Shown: one piece after another, positions 24,907 through 40,139 of the stretch
Numbering within the stretch: the stretch's first letter is position 1
Layout: each line of letters starts with the position of its first letter
NCBI RefSeq assembly: GCF_963924675.1
Contig: NC_089224.1
Span: 44,001,158-44,065,157 of the forward strand
From: Phocoena phocoena
Lineage: Eukaryota > Chordata > Mammalia > Artiodactyla > Phocoenidae
Length of the DNA stretch: 64,000 bases
Direction: 5' to 3'
Translations under genes and position numbers: made by a program
Notes under the pieces: generated by a model
Told to the model about the DNA's origin: nothing
Database searches by the model: none
Seen by the model: the letters and a program-made list of their open reading frames with translations, nothing else

Positions 24907-25498
24907 GGCAGAGAAAGAGAGCAGAAGCCAACCATGCCCTCTTTTCCACAGTGTGGAGCTGACCTACGGTTTGCGCAAATTAGTGAGAGGAGTAGCTTTA
25001 ACTTTGGGAAAATTTGACATATTGATTCCTTTAGGCATTTCAATTGCTCGATTAGTCCTTAAATTACTGACTGGGGGGCTTTTTATGACTTGGTAGTGAT
25101 TCAAAATTAATGAGACTTGTCCCAAATTTCATTCAGGGGAAGAGAAAGAAATTGCCCCACAGGAAAAAAAAAAAGAAACAAAAGAAAACAACATGTTGCT
25201 TACAAGTGAACTTACAAGTCCTGCTTATTTGATATAATTATTACAACTTTGTTCCTATAAACTATGAGAATTTTGTAGTTAATCATACATTTCTTTGTTT
25301 TGATTTTTGGGAATCTCAGTCAAGTATGTATACTAGTTATTTACTACATAGGCTCTTATGGACTATGCTTGCATATTACCTTTTTCTCTGGTCTTATGTT
25401 TCCATCTATATTATTCTAATTCTAAGGTTGTTAATATTTCTATTTTATTTTGTAGTGCATGTATTTTTATAACTGGCCAAAATACTTTGTTTATATAT
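24907..25498. other. Intergenic DNA, no gene seen
   Basis: No repeat or gene recognised. The 82-codon frame at 24848-25096 starts in and reads through the (CA)n repeat and is not credible as a gene. Confidence 0.45.
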
Positions 25499-25500
25499 AA

Positions 25501-25555
<55 letters not shown>
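25499..25555. repeat. Compound (AC)n(AT)n(AC)n microsatellite
   Basis: Twelve or so AC units, then about five AT units (25525-25534), then about ten AC units. The alternating purine-pyrimidine tract is likely polymorphic and could adopt Z-DNA or cruciform structure. Confidence 0.95.
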
Positions 25556-25557
<2 letters not shown>

Positions 25558-25744
25558 TTTTTTCTGATTTGGTTACAAAACAAAGCAAGATCAGATCAGA
25601 ACAGACTGGACCAGGGAAACTTGAGGGCCACAAGCATTGTCTAAAGCACCATGGAAAATTCAGGTATCATTAGGAGGATGATGCTATCTAAAGAGACCCC
25701 CTTTCACTAATTGGTTGTGTGTGACGGGTAAAAGATAAATTGTA

Positions 25745-25855
25745 GTCAGCATTTTAATTTATTCACTTAGCAAATATTTGTTGAGTGCTTATTCTATGTC
25801 AGTTATAGCATGCAGACAAAACAAACCTGGCCTCTCCACCACTGAGTGAGAAGGG
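25745..25855 (-). mobile_element. L2 LINE 3' end fragment, antisense
   Basis: 'cacttagcaaatatttgttg' followed by 'agtgcttattctatgtcagt' is the reverse complement of the L2 3' end ('...cacatagtaggtgctcaataaatgtttg'). Ancient and diverged. Confidence 0.7.
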
Positions 25856-26945
25856 TAGTGGCAATGCTGCTTTATTTTTTCTATATACTGCACAAGACTC
25901 CACATTTGGTTTAATGTTATCCGGTTGCTGCCATGAAATCCTAACCATTTTTGAACACGGAGAATTTTCAATTTGTACTGGGCCCTGCAATTTATGTAGC
26001 TGGTCCTGGACAGTGGCTATATGTTCTAAGTCTTTGCCAATCTACAAATTCCCCCAAACACTCCCATGTCTCATCTGGATCTGGCATTTACACTTTTTAT
26101 GCCTGTGAATGGACTTAGGCTTCTTAAGACACAACACTGGCCCATTAGTGTGTCCCTATCAGGAATAAAAAAGAACAGTTTGAAACTTTACACAAATCCT
26201 CTCCTGTGTCAGCAAGACTCCAGAGTGACTTATTTAAATGATTATTTTGTAATGTGCTTATGTTTGAGGAGAACAAGTCTCATGGGAGAAAGAATTGTGT
26301 AAATTGAAAAAAATTGTGAAGTAATCCTTAGTAATCTGCAGATTTGACACCATGTATTATTCTTATTATCCTTTTGTGACTTCTGCTTGGTAGGGTTCCT
26401 TTCTAGCTATATCCTTTAGCACAGAAACTCGAAACCTTAGGGGACATTAATTTCTCCTTCACAGTTCTCTGCTATTCAGGTTTGTTTGTTTGTTGTTTAT
26501 TTATTTGCTATTCAGTTTTTAACACATACTGGGCACCCACAAAACCTTTAGTCTTGTTATCTGTGTATGGATTCTTCCCTTGAATGGTCTAACATTTACC
26601 TTTGCATCCTCAGTAAGTACTAGAGGCAGGGCCTGAAACCCAGAATTATTTACTGAGTGATTGAAATAACTTCTCATGTTCAGGACTCAGGTGAGCATTT
26701 TACACGTGCCATTTTATGGGATACAGAAATTATCCCACTCTGTAAGCTTTTATAAAATTCAGAAAGTTGTATTTGAGCCCTGTAATGCACCCTTTGCAAT
26801 GGGTGTTTTCTTTGTGATGCAATTCTAGTATATCAAGGCCCTTGAGGTACTTCAGAAACTGCTCCTTCTGCATGGGGGTTCAGACATCTATCTTAGACTG
26901 CTGTGTCATGTTAAGATGTTCATTTAAAACTTAGGTCAGTAACTG
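25856..26945. other. Intergenic DNA, no gene seen
   Basis: No gene or nameable repeat. Overlapping frames at 25789-26302 lack motifs. Confidence 0.4.
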
Positions 26946-26949
26946 TCCC

Positions 26950-27365
26950 AGGCTGAGTTCTCTGGAAGCACAGCTGATATGGAGTTTCGGGTGCAAGATG
27001 TTTATAGGAGATCAAAACTGGTGAAGGGCTTGGGCAGAAGCAGGATTAGTGAGAGAAAGAAGTCAAACTGTAATGTGCCTCAGCCAGCCATACAGCGAGC
27101 TTTGGAGGGAGTCTCACTTCTGGTTGAAAAAGCAGAGCCTGTATATCATCTCACTCAGTCACTGGAGGCAGGTAGCCTTGGGGTGGGCTTGCCCTTGAGC
27201 AAAGTGGTCTTTGCAGCTGAGGCAGACCTAGAAGTTGCAGAAAGCTGAAGGCTATCTCCTGACTTCTCTCTGTGTAGCTGGGCAGCAAGTTCTTCCTTGA
27301 AATGAGATCTGGGTAGTGCATCCCCATGTCTATCACAGATTTTCATCATAATACCTCCTGATCTA
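26950..27365. mobile_element. Possible old interspersed repeat, class unresolved
   Basis: The opening 'gagttctctggaagcacagc' and 'tgatatggagtttcgggtgc' looks like the start of a family I have seen in mammalian genomes, and the GC content is above the surroundings. I cannot assign a family. Open frames on both strands are probably incidental. Confidence 0.3.
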
Positions 27366-28585
27366 ACTTACTAGATTAAACAATCAGAATAATTAAATTC
27401 TGAAAAATTAAAATTCTATTGCATAGTGAAGTGAGGTGTTCAAAACACGTGCACCATCATGAAAATTACAGCAGCAATTATATTCTGTAAAGCACTACAA
27501 AAAAGGTTTCACAATATATTTTTTAATTCTAATTACGGGCCTTTTAAACATTATGTTATCTATTTACCAACAGCCTGAGTGAGGAAACTTTGAATAAAAT
27601 ATTATTGTATCACTGACAATGTCATTATTCTCATGATCCTGGGTGACTTCTGCAAGGCCTTATAGACTCTAGACAATCTTTTTTTGTTTCAAAATAGAAC
27701 TGTTGCTGGCTTTATTAGTCACAGGAGATGTAATATTTCATCATCAATTTCATTAGTATTTCTATTATTCTATTACTTTTTTCTTATCCTCCAAAGGGTA
27801 TCATTTATTATGTTCTATAATTAATTTTTTAAATTGCTTGTTTAACTTTTTTATATAAAATCTCCAAACACTTTAACAGAATTAACTTTTTTTTTTTTCC
27901 ATAGCTATATACCTAGTACATAGAAAAGTTCCCAGTACAATTTGGGAGGTAAATAAATATTTAAGTGACTAAAATAAAAATGAATGAGTTGGCAACACCC
28001 CAGGACAGTCTTAAATAAAGATGTGAAACAAGTACATAAATGATGGTACAGTACAACACTGAACATTTAAAATGCCTTAAATTCTCCAGCTCTCTAAACA
28101 GAGAAGACACTCAATAAATGGAGTTCACACAGTGTTAACACATATGAAAAAGGCCAATGTGTGTGTTGGGAGATGTTAACCTTATGCTAAATATGATTTA
28201 TCAACACACTGTTGTTGTAAGAAGTAATGCTGGCACAACCTAAGAGTTTCCTAATGAAAGCACAGCATTCTAAAAAAAAGATAATGGTGGTGCCGTGTTT
28301 CTTTTCATTAGTTTGATCATATCTGAGGTCAGTTGCTTTAGGTTTTGACAAATGTGAATCAGTTTCTAGGATAGGAAAGTTATAGGGCAATGAGAGAGAT
28401 GTAAAAAGATATTTCATCTGGACTACCTTCTTCGTCTTCAAAAAAAAAAAAAAACCCTATATGTTGGCCCTCTAATTCCAGGAGAATCCCAAAGGAAATA
28501 AAAGATGCAAAAAAATTTGGATAGATCATTGTACATAAGTTTTCAATCCTAGGAATACACAATTTAAAATCTAAAACAACTTACA
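27366..28585. other. Intergenic DNA, no gene seen
   Basis: AT-rich with short homopolymers (a T-run near 27889-27898, an A-run at 28440-28454). No gene recognised. Confidence 0.4.
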
Positions 28586-28589
28586 CAGA

Positions 28590-28900
28590 TGATGATAGGA
28601 GAGTGTTCAGGAAGCTAGGATGAGATGCAGTCACTAAAAGTAATATTTTAAAAAGTTTTACAGGCTTTAGCCAAGGCTTGTGATACATTTCAATGAAAAG
28701 TAATGTCTCAAATTATTAACAATATAAGTTCAAAATATGCATCTCTCTCTTTCCATAACCAGAGGGAAATACACTAAAAATTTTAGAAATGGTATTGCTT
28801 TTCTTCCTTTTTTATTATGTTTTCCACAGTAATGGTTTTTTTTTGTTTGTTTTTATAATCAGGAAAAGAAAGCTTATGTATAAGTCAATTATTTGTATCT
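28590..28900 (+). mobile_element. Probable old LINE-1 3' end
   Basis: The order 'ggcttgtgatacatttcaat', 'agagggaaatacactaaaa', 'ttttattatgttttccacag', 'tttttataatcaggaaaaga' follows the 3' end of old L1 families ('...aaggaaatacaccaaaatg...tttataatcagaaaaa'). Diverged. Confidence 0.5.
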
Positions 28901-31139
28901 TTTGTTCCTTTCCCCTCATTGTAAAACTAAAATTTACAACTTATTTCCTGACAAAGAAAAAGAAAATATGCTTGGGGATTAAACATATGTGCTAATTCAA
29001 TGCTTTTATTTTCCACTATCTGAATTTCCTAAATAATATTATTGATTTCAACATGTCTGCTTTCAAAATTTGTTCAATTAAGCTTACTTAAATAAATTCA
29101 GGAAGAGTAAGGCCAAAATCATACGATACAGGACAAAAGGAAAAAAGCCAAGAAGTAAATAGGGTGAGGAAAATAAAAAGGCTAAAAGAAATCTTATTAG
29201 CCAAATTCCAGTGGTTGAACCAAAATGCCAGTATAAGCTTCCTGATAGCTTGCATGAAAAAGGCAACAGCACATTATTCTAATTAATTAATCATTAGGAA
29301 AGTACTAACTTATCAGGAGGGACTGGGCATATACTTTGATTTTTTTTTCATATTAATTCATTCATGTATTTAACAAAAGTTCATCGACTATATACCACAC
29401 TGTAAGGAATTAAACTAGAGGGGAAAACAAGTATAGGCAGTACAATCCCAAGTGAAGGTAGGGTTATGGCAGATGAAGGAGAAAAGTCCAGGCCTACAAT
29501 CCTCATAAACTTTGTCTCTGAGGTACTGGTCTTTGTGTGCATGTTTATAAGATTTGTGTTATGTTATAAGGTCCTTGAAAGCTGTTTGATATATACTCCT
29601 TGATATTGGAGCTTACATCGATGATATACCTAGTTATTATAAGGACTATATGTTTAATGTCTGTCTTCCCCACTTTCCAATGCTTTGCCCTCTCTCCCCA
29701 CACAACCTAAACTCTACAAAGCCAGCAGTTGCATATTTGCTCAAGCTCTATCTCTAGAGCTTAGAACAGCAACTTGTTCCACAGTAAGACTCAATAAATA
29801 GTCCTTTAGGTATTGATGAATTGATTTAATGAATGACTACAATCTTCTCTCTAAGGCTCAGATTTCAGCATGATTTTCTTAATTTATAGTTATAACAGTT
29901 CTTTCCTTTTAATAACACTGGTTTCCTTAATCGCGGTTGGCTGGATACTAACATGCAGAGGGCTTTTGGGGGTCATTTTCTACTGGCTGCTCAAATTTGA
30001 AAATTGTATAGGTCATCTCTATATTGGTTAGTGCACTTTTAAAGGAGTGTTGCATGTTTTCATAAGAAATCCTCCCTTATAACATGTCCCATTTTCATTA
30101 TAATCTACAGATTGATCCCTATGGTCTCTAGATCTATACAAATAATATAAACGTTTTAAGATGTCAGAATAAAATGTAAAAAATATTATACCTCAGTATG
30201 CATCATTAGTTTTCAAATATTTTCTGAACATAGGAGTTCTTCCATCGAAAGAAATCCAATGGAAGACTCTCATATCGAAAACTTCAAGAGCATCTCTCAT
30301 TGAAAGAGTATAAGGACAAAATATGTGATCTCTTATCCCTTATTCTCTTCTCTTTTTCCTCCCCTTACTCCCCTACACAGTTTGGTAGCCTTTGGTGTGT
30401 CTGTTCAGAAACCTATGGCTTCTAAGAGTTAGAAAAACATTGTAGAATGTAAGTTTTGATTGTTAATGTGAAGTATTTCTTCTGATGAGAAGGTTGCACC
30501 AACATATCTGGCATCAAAATCATGTTAAAATCTGTCCCACAAAAAGACAGCAGGTTCTAACTCAACTACTGCTGTATTTAGAGATGTGTGGAAATAACTC
30601 ATTTTAGATGTTAAAGAGAAGTATTTTGGCTCAGAACATTAAGCAATTGGACGACAATTCATGAGCTCAGGTTTTTAAGTTTTCTTTTTGCAGACACGTT
30701 TGACACTGGGAGAATCACTGCTTCTCTTTACCTTGGCTTACTCATCAATAAAGTAGCACGTGATTAGGCTGACTCACCTCATTCTCACAGAGTGTTTATT
30801 CACTAGCACTGATAATGCACTATTCTGTCTAAGAAACCAATGAAAAATATTGCAAGGAGCAGGTAAAAGTGGTCACATTTGTAGCTAAATAATAATTTGA
30901 AGGAAACTTACAAAAGCTTCAGGTATATAAATGAGAACAAAAACTTTGGCTAATTTAGGTAACATTTAACAAAAAATAATTTTCAGCGAAGATGAACAAA
31001 GTAGCTTGGATTCGTTTTAATTTTACTGTAAACTGAAGAGACAGCCAGAGTTAGGGCTGGGGCAGGAGGTGTGAGGAGCACTTGGGATGTGTGCTATAAT
31101 ACTAATAAGATAAGTACATATGGCTTTCAAGACCTTGAA
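28901..31139. other. Intergenic DNA with two L2 relics, no gene
   Basis: An L2 3' end in antisense is seen near 29345-29470 ('attcattcatgtatttaaca') and another in sense near 29690-29835 ('gactcaataaatagtcc...gaatgac'). The rest is unremarkable AT-rich DNA. Confidence 0.5.
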
Positions 31140-31154
31140 AAGAAAGAGGATTTT

Positions 31155-31310
31155 GTGTGTGTGTGTGTGTGGTACGTGGGCCTCTCACTGTTGCGGCCTC
31201 TCCCGTTGCAGAGCACAGGCTCCGGACGTGCAGGCTCAGCGGCCATGGCTCACGGGCCCAGCCGCTCCGCGGCATGTGGGATCTCAACCACTGCGCCACC
31301 AGGGAAGTCC
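31155..31310 (-). mobile_element. CHR-type SINE, antisense, with internal deletion
   Basis: The right end carries the reverse of the CHR head ('cgccaccagggaagtcc') and the left end its tail, here a (TG)n tract at 31154-31171. The middle lacks about 50 bp normally present between the 'gtgggatct' region and the A box; the lost part includes the B box. It is flanked by an exact 15-bp duplication 'aagaaagaggatttt' at 31140-31154 and 31311-31325. It sits exactly at the poly(A) end of the SMS retrocopy, a usual kind of target for L1 endonuclease. Confidence 0.9.
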
Positions 31311-31321
31311 AAGAAAGAGGA

Positions 31322-33805
<2,484 letters not shown>

Positions 33806-33809
33806 TCAA

Positions 33810-33912
33810 CTTCAGTCATTCAGCACATGTTGACTAGTGTGTGCTAGGATGAGGATGCAAAAGTGACCAAGGTAGACTCCTTGCCCTGAAGTAGTCTGCA
33901 ATCAAGTGGGAA
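33810..33912 (-). mobile_element. L2 LINE 3' end fragment, antisense
   Basis: 'tcattcagcacatgttgact', 'gtgctaggatgaggatgca' and 'ctccttgccctgaagtagtc' follow the reverse complement of the L2 3' end. Confidence 0.65.
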
Positions 33913-33987
33913 AGACACTTTAACCTTAGACAGTAGCTCAATTTCCTTCTTCTAAAAAATGGAGAAAATAGTATACGTCACAAGTTA

Positions 33988-34236
33988 CTATAGTACAATA
34001 ATGAAGAATGCGGGTGATAGCTAGAGTCAGATAGTCCTGAACTTGAACCCAGATTCTACCTATATCTTGACTCAATATGACCATGGGCAAGTTACTTAAC
34101 TCACCTAATCATGAGATTCCCTGTCTTCAAAATTTGTTATAGCACTACTTAGCTGAAATGGTTGTTGTGTAAATTTGATTTGCTAATACACAAAGAACTT
34201 AACACAGTGCCAGGCACACAGGAAGGTACTTGTGTG
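33988..34236 (+). mobile_element. MIR SINE
   Basis: 'cttgaacccagattctacct', 'atgggcaagttacttaactc' and 'acagtgccaggcacacagga' in the correct order and spacing for a MIR in sense. Confidence 0.85.
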
Positions 34237-34678
34237 CTTCCTGTGTGATTGTACACACAGACAATCACACTTAGATACTCACTGATTTTATATATATTTA
34301 AATCTTTAAGTCATGATAAAATATTATTGTCCCTCTTACACTTAACATATAGACAAACTATCAGTGTTAATCACATGAGCACACTTATAAAAAACACTTT
34401 GAAAGATAAAAGTTTTATACAAAATGAAACATTCATAATACAGACACAAAAACCTATGATATTTAAAGGACACCAGTTACTTCGGTTATACAATTCAGTT
34501 ACTTCTAAAGCCGTATGAACAGGAGGTGAAAGCAATGATCACCTGCTATTTCCCTACCATTGCTCACACACAAGCTTCAATCTTGTATAATTACAATTAT
34601 TTTCCCCTATAAAACAAGAGTAGTTTGTTAATAGGTCAATAATGAGCACTCATCTGACATACGTATAGAATAGAAATA
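34237..34678. other. Intergenic DNA, no gene seen
   Basis: AT-rich; the open frame at 34249-34518 (89 codons) shows no domain and is probably incidental. Confidence 0.45.
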
Positions 34679-35375
34679 CTTCTTATGGCAGATAAACTCT
34701 AAGATTCCCCCCAAAAGCCCCAATTTCCCAGCTCATGATAACCACACCTTTGTCTAATCCCATCCCCTTGAGTGTAGACAGGAACTGTGACTTGTTTCTA
34801 CCCAAGAGAATCCAGCAAATGTGAAGGAATTCTGCAGATGTGGTTAAGGTCCTACATCAGTTGATTTTGAATTAATCAAAGGAACATTACCTCGGGTGGG
34901 CATGACTTTTTGTTGTTGTTGGTAGTTGAAAGTTCTCAAAAATGGGACTGGGAATTCCTGAGGTCAGAGACTCTTGCTTTGTTGCTGGGCTTGAAAAAGT
35001 AAGCTACCATGTCATGAGAGGGCCTATAAAGAGGGTCTTGTGACAAGGAACTGCAGGTAGCTTTTAGGAGCTGAAAGCAGCCTGGTCAACAGCCAGAAAA
35101 AAAAGTGTGTTCGGGAGACTCTTAGTCCTACAACCACAAGGGGATGAATCCTGTCAAGAATTGAGGAGCAATTGGAAACATATCTTTCCCCAGTTGAGCT
35201 TCTGATGAGACTGCAATGCCAATAACACCTAGACTGCAGCCTGATAAGACACTGAAGCAGAGAACCAAGCTAAGCTGTACTCTTCTGAGCTACAGAAACT
35301 GTGAGATAATACATACGTGTTGTTTTTAAGTTACTAAGTTTGTGGTCTCTTTTATACAGCACGGAAAACTAATAT
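34679..35375 (+). mobile_element. Old solo LTR, MLT1/MaLR-like
   Basis: The 3' part, 'gctacagaaactgtgagata' then 'gtttttaagttactaagttt' and 'cagcacggaaaactaata', is the familiar end of MLT1-like LTRs. The start near 34679 ('cttatggcagataaactcta') is also in keeping. About 700 bp is longer than a usual MLT1 LTR, so it may hold an insertion or be a related ERVL-type LTR. Very old, with no internal retroviral sequence. Confidence 0.6.
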
Positions 35376-36095
35376 GCTCCTGTGGACAGAAAGGTTTTGA
35401 ATTCAGGGCTCAGAAAGACAAGACAATCCAATAATAAGTGATGGCATTCTTTAATGTACTGAGATCATTTACTCCCTGTTGAAAGGGGGAGTCTTTCTAC
35501 TTAGAACAGGAGATAAACTGAGATGGGATTCACCTCTCTGAAACTTCCTGGGTAAAGGAATGATCCACTTGAGATAAGGGTCACTGGAGTAGTCGAGAGT
35601 TTTATTTGTATTGCATCCACGAACAATACCATCAGGAAAAATTGCCATTAATTTTAGAGGGAGTGTCCTATACTGACTACTTTGGTAGTGAAGGAGGAGA
35701 AATTCTTATTAATTTCTCCCTCAGAAAAAAAGGGAGCAGAGAGAGAATTCCTAGATATCATCCAAAAAAATATTAGCCATGTGACTATATCAGGGATGTG
35801 ACTATAAAAGAAAACATAAGATGTCTGTGTGTAGGTGCTTTGGTGTAGAAAGTGCTTTGGAGGCATCATAGTCCTTTGCAATCTGAGAGAAATGGAGTGG
35901 GGGTTGTTTGTGTGAAGAGAAAGGAAGCAAAACAATTTCATGTAGGTCTGTGGGAAGGGCCATAGGGCCATAATTGGGGTTTCAGATGAATCTAGGGGCC
36001 TAACTGGCTGGACACCACATTGGGCCACTTTTGAATCTATAAAACACAGGGAAACACAACTGCTCCTCTTGCAGTCCATATGTGGAAATTTTAAC
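35376..36095. other. Intergenic DNA with an orphan minus-strand open frame
   Basis: A 141-codon minus-strand frame at 35654-36079 has no recognisable domain; I treat it as incidental. No named repeat. Confidence 0.35.
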
Positions 36096-36099
36096 CATT

Positions 36100-36250
36100 T
36101 ACAGAAAATATAGACTCATGATAGATTAGAGATGAAAAGGCACTTAAGGGTCCTTGAGTCTATTTCTTTCTTTTGCTGGTGAGAAAACTAAGGACAAGAG
36201 GTGGTAAATGACTACTCTACTGTCATTCAGCAAGTTATTATTAGAGCTGG
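36100..36250 (-). mobile_element. MIR SINE fragment, antisense
   Basis: 'ggtgagaaaactaaggacaa' through 'tcattcagcaagttattat' and 'agagctggaaatggaac' is the reverse complement pattern of MIR ('...cagatgaggaaactgaggc...agctagtaagtggcagagc'). Confidence 0.7.
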
Positions 36251-36254
36251 AAAT

Positions 36255-36466
36255 GGAACAAATATATATCTATATCTATTCAATAGGTATATATTTAATA
36301 GATATATATATATACAATGTATGGACTACATGAATTAAATATATATTTATATATATTTTGAATTAAATATATACTATTTTAATTTAATTATATATTAATT
36401 TAAATAACTTATACAAATATATTATTATTATATAACTGTATGTTAAATATATATATTTAGCCCAAA
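36255..36466. repeat. AT-only low-complexity tract
   Basis: About 210 bp almost entirely A and T, with TATA-rich runs. Probably a decayed microsatellite or A/T-rich expansion between two MIR relics. Confidence 0.9.
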
Positions 36467-36474
36467 AGGTACTT

Positions 36475-36600
36475 TACACATAATTTAGTCCAATAGTCCC
36501 ATGCTCTGATTTTATAGATTGGGAAAACTGAGAGCCTGAAGAGTTACATGACAAAGCTGCTGTCTCCAGACATATAACACAAATAATTTTGCAAAATGAA
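36475..36600 (-). mobile_element. MIR SINE fragment, antisense
   Basis: 'tttatagattgggaaaactg' followed by 'agagttacatgacaaagctg' matches the antisense MIR core. It is independent of, or split by the AT tract from, the MIR at 36100-36250. Confidence 0.6.
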
Positions 36601-38720
36601 TCAGAAGTAATTCATTTAGGCTGCTGTTTCATTTCTCCATTCTACTACCTATGAGCACACAAATATTCACAGGAATTTATACATATTGAGACTCTGTGGT
36701 ATCCTGATTTCTCCTGTTCCATCTATAAAACTCCTGTGGTACTAGATCATCCTTTAACTCATCAATCTTCTTTCTGTCCCCTCATAAATCAAAACTCACC
36801 TGCCCCCACCCCCGTCCTTCTGAACATTTTGTCAAGTTGTTGTTTTCTAATCTGTGAGGAAGCCATTCTAAAGTGTTAAAGGATTACTATTATCTCTCCC
36901 AGAAATATATGCATTTTCAAAGCAATCATGAACGTGCCATGCCTCAATTTCCTGAAATAACATCCAATATTAGAAATTTTACATTGTTGGAAAAGTGTTT
37001 CTGGAGAATATATTTGAAGCTTTTGGACAACACCATAAAATGACTTAGAAATTTTGATAGAGCTAGTTGCTAGGAAGTCACTTCAAAAGATAAACTGGAA
37101 GTAAACTGGGTACATGGCAATAACATCTTTAAAAAAAATCAGTGCTTTATAAGTCATAGGCACAGATACTTTCTGCATCTTTCTATTTTCAGTGTAGAAC
37201 CTGAACTGAATCTAAAGTGCTTAGCCTGGCTATGGAAAATCCCAGGGTATGTGTTGTTTAAACCGTTTTGATGGTCCCCCGCTATTTTTAATGATATTTT
37301 TTCCTTACCTGAACAACCCAGAGGCTGAGCAAACGCAACCCAAGTCCTATGGTTCTTTTTAAATTCAGCTCCATTCACACCTCTCTCGCTCTGCTTCTTC
37401 CCACCCCCTACTCAGTTGCCATGTTCAACAGCACTTCAAAGGTGTGGCTGGCTTCATTTCTGGGCTTAGATTCTGTTTAAAGAAGAAGCTAAATTGGAAT
37501 CAGTTTATCACCTTTGGCTAGGATTTTTAACAGAATTTAAAACCAGAGAGGAACCCCAGCCACATCTAAAATGATACCAAGTGTATCAGCTGGGTGCCTG
37601 ATCTTCAAAGGAAGCTATAGCCCTGGATAAAGCTCACTTGTCACTCCTAGCCCTGCAGCTTGAGCCCTCAGATGCAGTTTCATGGACACGCAGGGTATTT
37701 TCAGTATTTTTATTTTTTTAAAAGGGGAGAAATTAGGCTTATTTTTACATATTTTTCTTTATATGGTGATGCTTTTACTAAAATTAAAGCAAATGGAGAG
37801 AAATGAGTACTGGAAGATACACAAGCACGAAAGTTCCCAAAATTAATCTTCTCTCATTTACTTGGAATCAGGTCAGCAGTAGTAGTATTGAAAGCATAAA
37901 CCCTAACCATCAAATAATCTTAGAGGGTAGAGAAAGCACAAACCACCACAGAGCTCCTTCACCTAATGGGCTGTGGTATGAGGGATGTAGTCAGTTGAAA
38001 GCAGAACCATTGTTTTGAAAACAGCGTAAGTCTTATTCTATATCTTCCTTCTGGTTTCAAGCTTTGCTTAACATATATCTTACATTTAACAAAGCTGCTA
38101 TATGCCCTATAATCAGCGGCTTGAATACAGTATTTTATCCTCTGGAAGTGTCATGATACAGGTGTTCTCCATAGGGTAGGACTGGAAAACTCCAAGCAAA
38201 GACACTAGCATAAACAAAAGTACAGTGAGATGAAATAATGGGGTATATTTGTGGAACTGCATGCATTTCAGAAATGATGATGGAGGTAGAGGTGACCTGC
38301 TAGGAAGTGAGGCTAAGGAGCAGGGAGAAGAATCTTATTACTCAGTTTAGATTGGCTGACTGAGTATGAGGAATGACTACAAGGTAGGGGCAGCATATAG
38401 AAAAGAGAGACTCAGAGATCATGAGAGCAGTTTGAGAGTGTAGTAGGCCAGAAGAAAATACAGCTAAGAGGATAGTGGACATTAAATTCAGGAGAGACTT
38501 GAAGGTAAACCAAGTTCAAGGGATGACTGAAGAATACAATTATACAATGGACAGTGGTGTCAGTATTCAGGGAAATGAGAAAGTGAGACAAAGAGAGAAG
38601 TACTGAATAGGTGAAGTCTATTATTTTAGGAAATTAAAGCTGAAAACATGGAGACTATACCAGGGTGAGCCATTTATTTAGAGTTTAACACATGGAAGAC
38701 AGGAAAGCTCCTCAAATGTG
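36601..38720. other. Intergenic DNA, no gene seen
   Basis: Mostly unique sequence. The stretch 37370-37700 is less AT-rich with no coding signal. The stretch 38275-38640 is purine-rich and may be a very old L2 in antisense; not certain. Confidence 0.4.
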
Positions 38721-38721
38721 C

Positions 38722-38962
38722 ATTTGTTAGACTGCATGGTTCAGGGGAAAGCCCGTGGCTTTTAAAGCTTGAAGACCCATGTTACTTTTCCATCTGTACC
38801 TCTATATCTGTGAGATGTTGGAATGTTGAGCATTGGTTTTCACATGTATAAAATAAATAATAATACCACTTACCCTATAGAATATTGTGAATATTAAGTA
38901 CATTTATGTAAAACACCTGGCACAGTTTTTGGCACATATTGGGTGTGCAATAAATGTTAATT
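38722..38962 (+). mobile_element. MIR SINE
   Basis: 'aataccacttaccctataga' followed by 'cacctggcacagtttttggc' and 'gtgcaataaatgttaa' give the 3' half of a MIR in sense; the 5' half is diverged. Confidence 0.75.
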
Positions 38963-40139
38963 TTCCTTACTGTAGAAAATCTACTTGAGGTACGTTTGCA
39001 TCCTGCAGAGCTTAAAAAAGGATTTTGTAGTAAAACAAGATTCAACATCATGGGCAGTAATGTATAAATACCAGAAGAGGAAAAAGAGCCAGGGACCACA
39101 TTAAGGGTAAAGCCAATTGTGGCTGAGCAGGATAGAATTGAGCAATATTAAGCCTTAGTACCATCTTGAGAGAGACATGAACAGGGCTGTGTCCTTGATA
39201 ATTAGGGCCTATGGTCCTTCTAGGTTGATATAAAAAATGTTTTATGAGCTTACCCTTCTATCTTTGTAATATGGTGCTATTTGAAAAAAGTATTTCCTGC
39301 TTAACCCAGTTAGAAGCAATTCAAGTAATGATTTCAGCCATCAAAATTCTGCACCAAAATGCCTTGTAATGCATTTTGCAAGCTTAATCTGTGAAAGTAA
39401 TTAGTAAAACAGCTTTATTTTAATGTCATTCAATTAAATCTAGATCTCATTATTTGTGTTCCTACTAGATACTAAACACCATGTGGGGTGCTGTGGGTAA
39501 AAGATGCATGAGATATATCCCATTTCTGCAAAGACCTCATGTTTTAGCAGACTATTTCTACTCATGTGGATTTTTCTCAGTATTGTCCCATGGGATATAG
39601 TAACTTTACATACTACCATGTGTCATACTAGGGCAAAGGTAGAGTTTATAAAACTAGACAAAATGTCCTAGTCTACATTATTTTTCAAAACCATCCAATG
39701 TCCTTTCTTACTGGAAGTTTATCTTGTCTTAAACTCTATCTGAATGTCAAAAATAAGATAGAATGAAACTTCTAGAATCAATACTTATTGTCAGTGAGAG
39801 AGATTATTTTACTAGGCTCCAAACATTCTGGTATCAAGAAAACACTGTTTCAGCAATATAGTCTTCAAAGGCAGGTATTATTTCTCGCTCAACTTTCTCA
39901 ACAGCAGGGCTTTACTTTTGAAGGTATCTCACCAAACTTTGCTCAGTAACCCTTCTCCAAAGCTGGTAGGTAGAGTGAAAAAACTCTCTCTCTTACCTTT
40001 AAATGTGCACTTTCCCTCCTGGCAAATACCCTTGAATTCTTATTTTTAATCTCTCATTTCTCACACCCAAATTGATGTCTAATGATGCTAATTTCTAAAT
40101 ATTTCTTGAATCTATATTTTTTCCATCTCTACTCTAACT
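38963..40139. other. Intergenic DNA with a short antisense L2 relic
   Basis: Near 39440-39545 'gtgttcctactagatactaa' and the following bases resemble an antisense L2 3' end. The remainder shows no gene. Confidence 0.45.

Noticed and set aside
24879..25555. CA-rich tracts as a CRISPR or other spaced-repeat array
   Set aside because: They are simple dinucleotide repeats without unique spacers.
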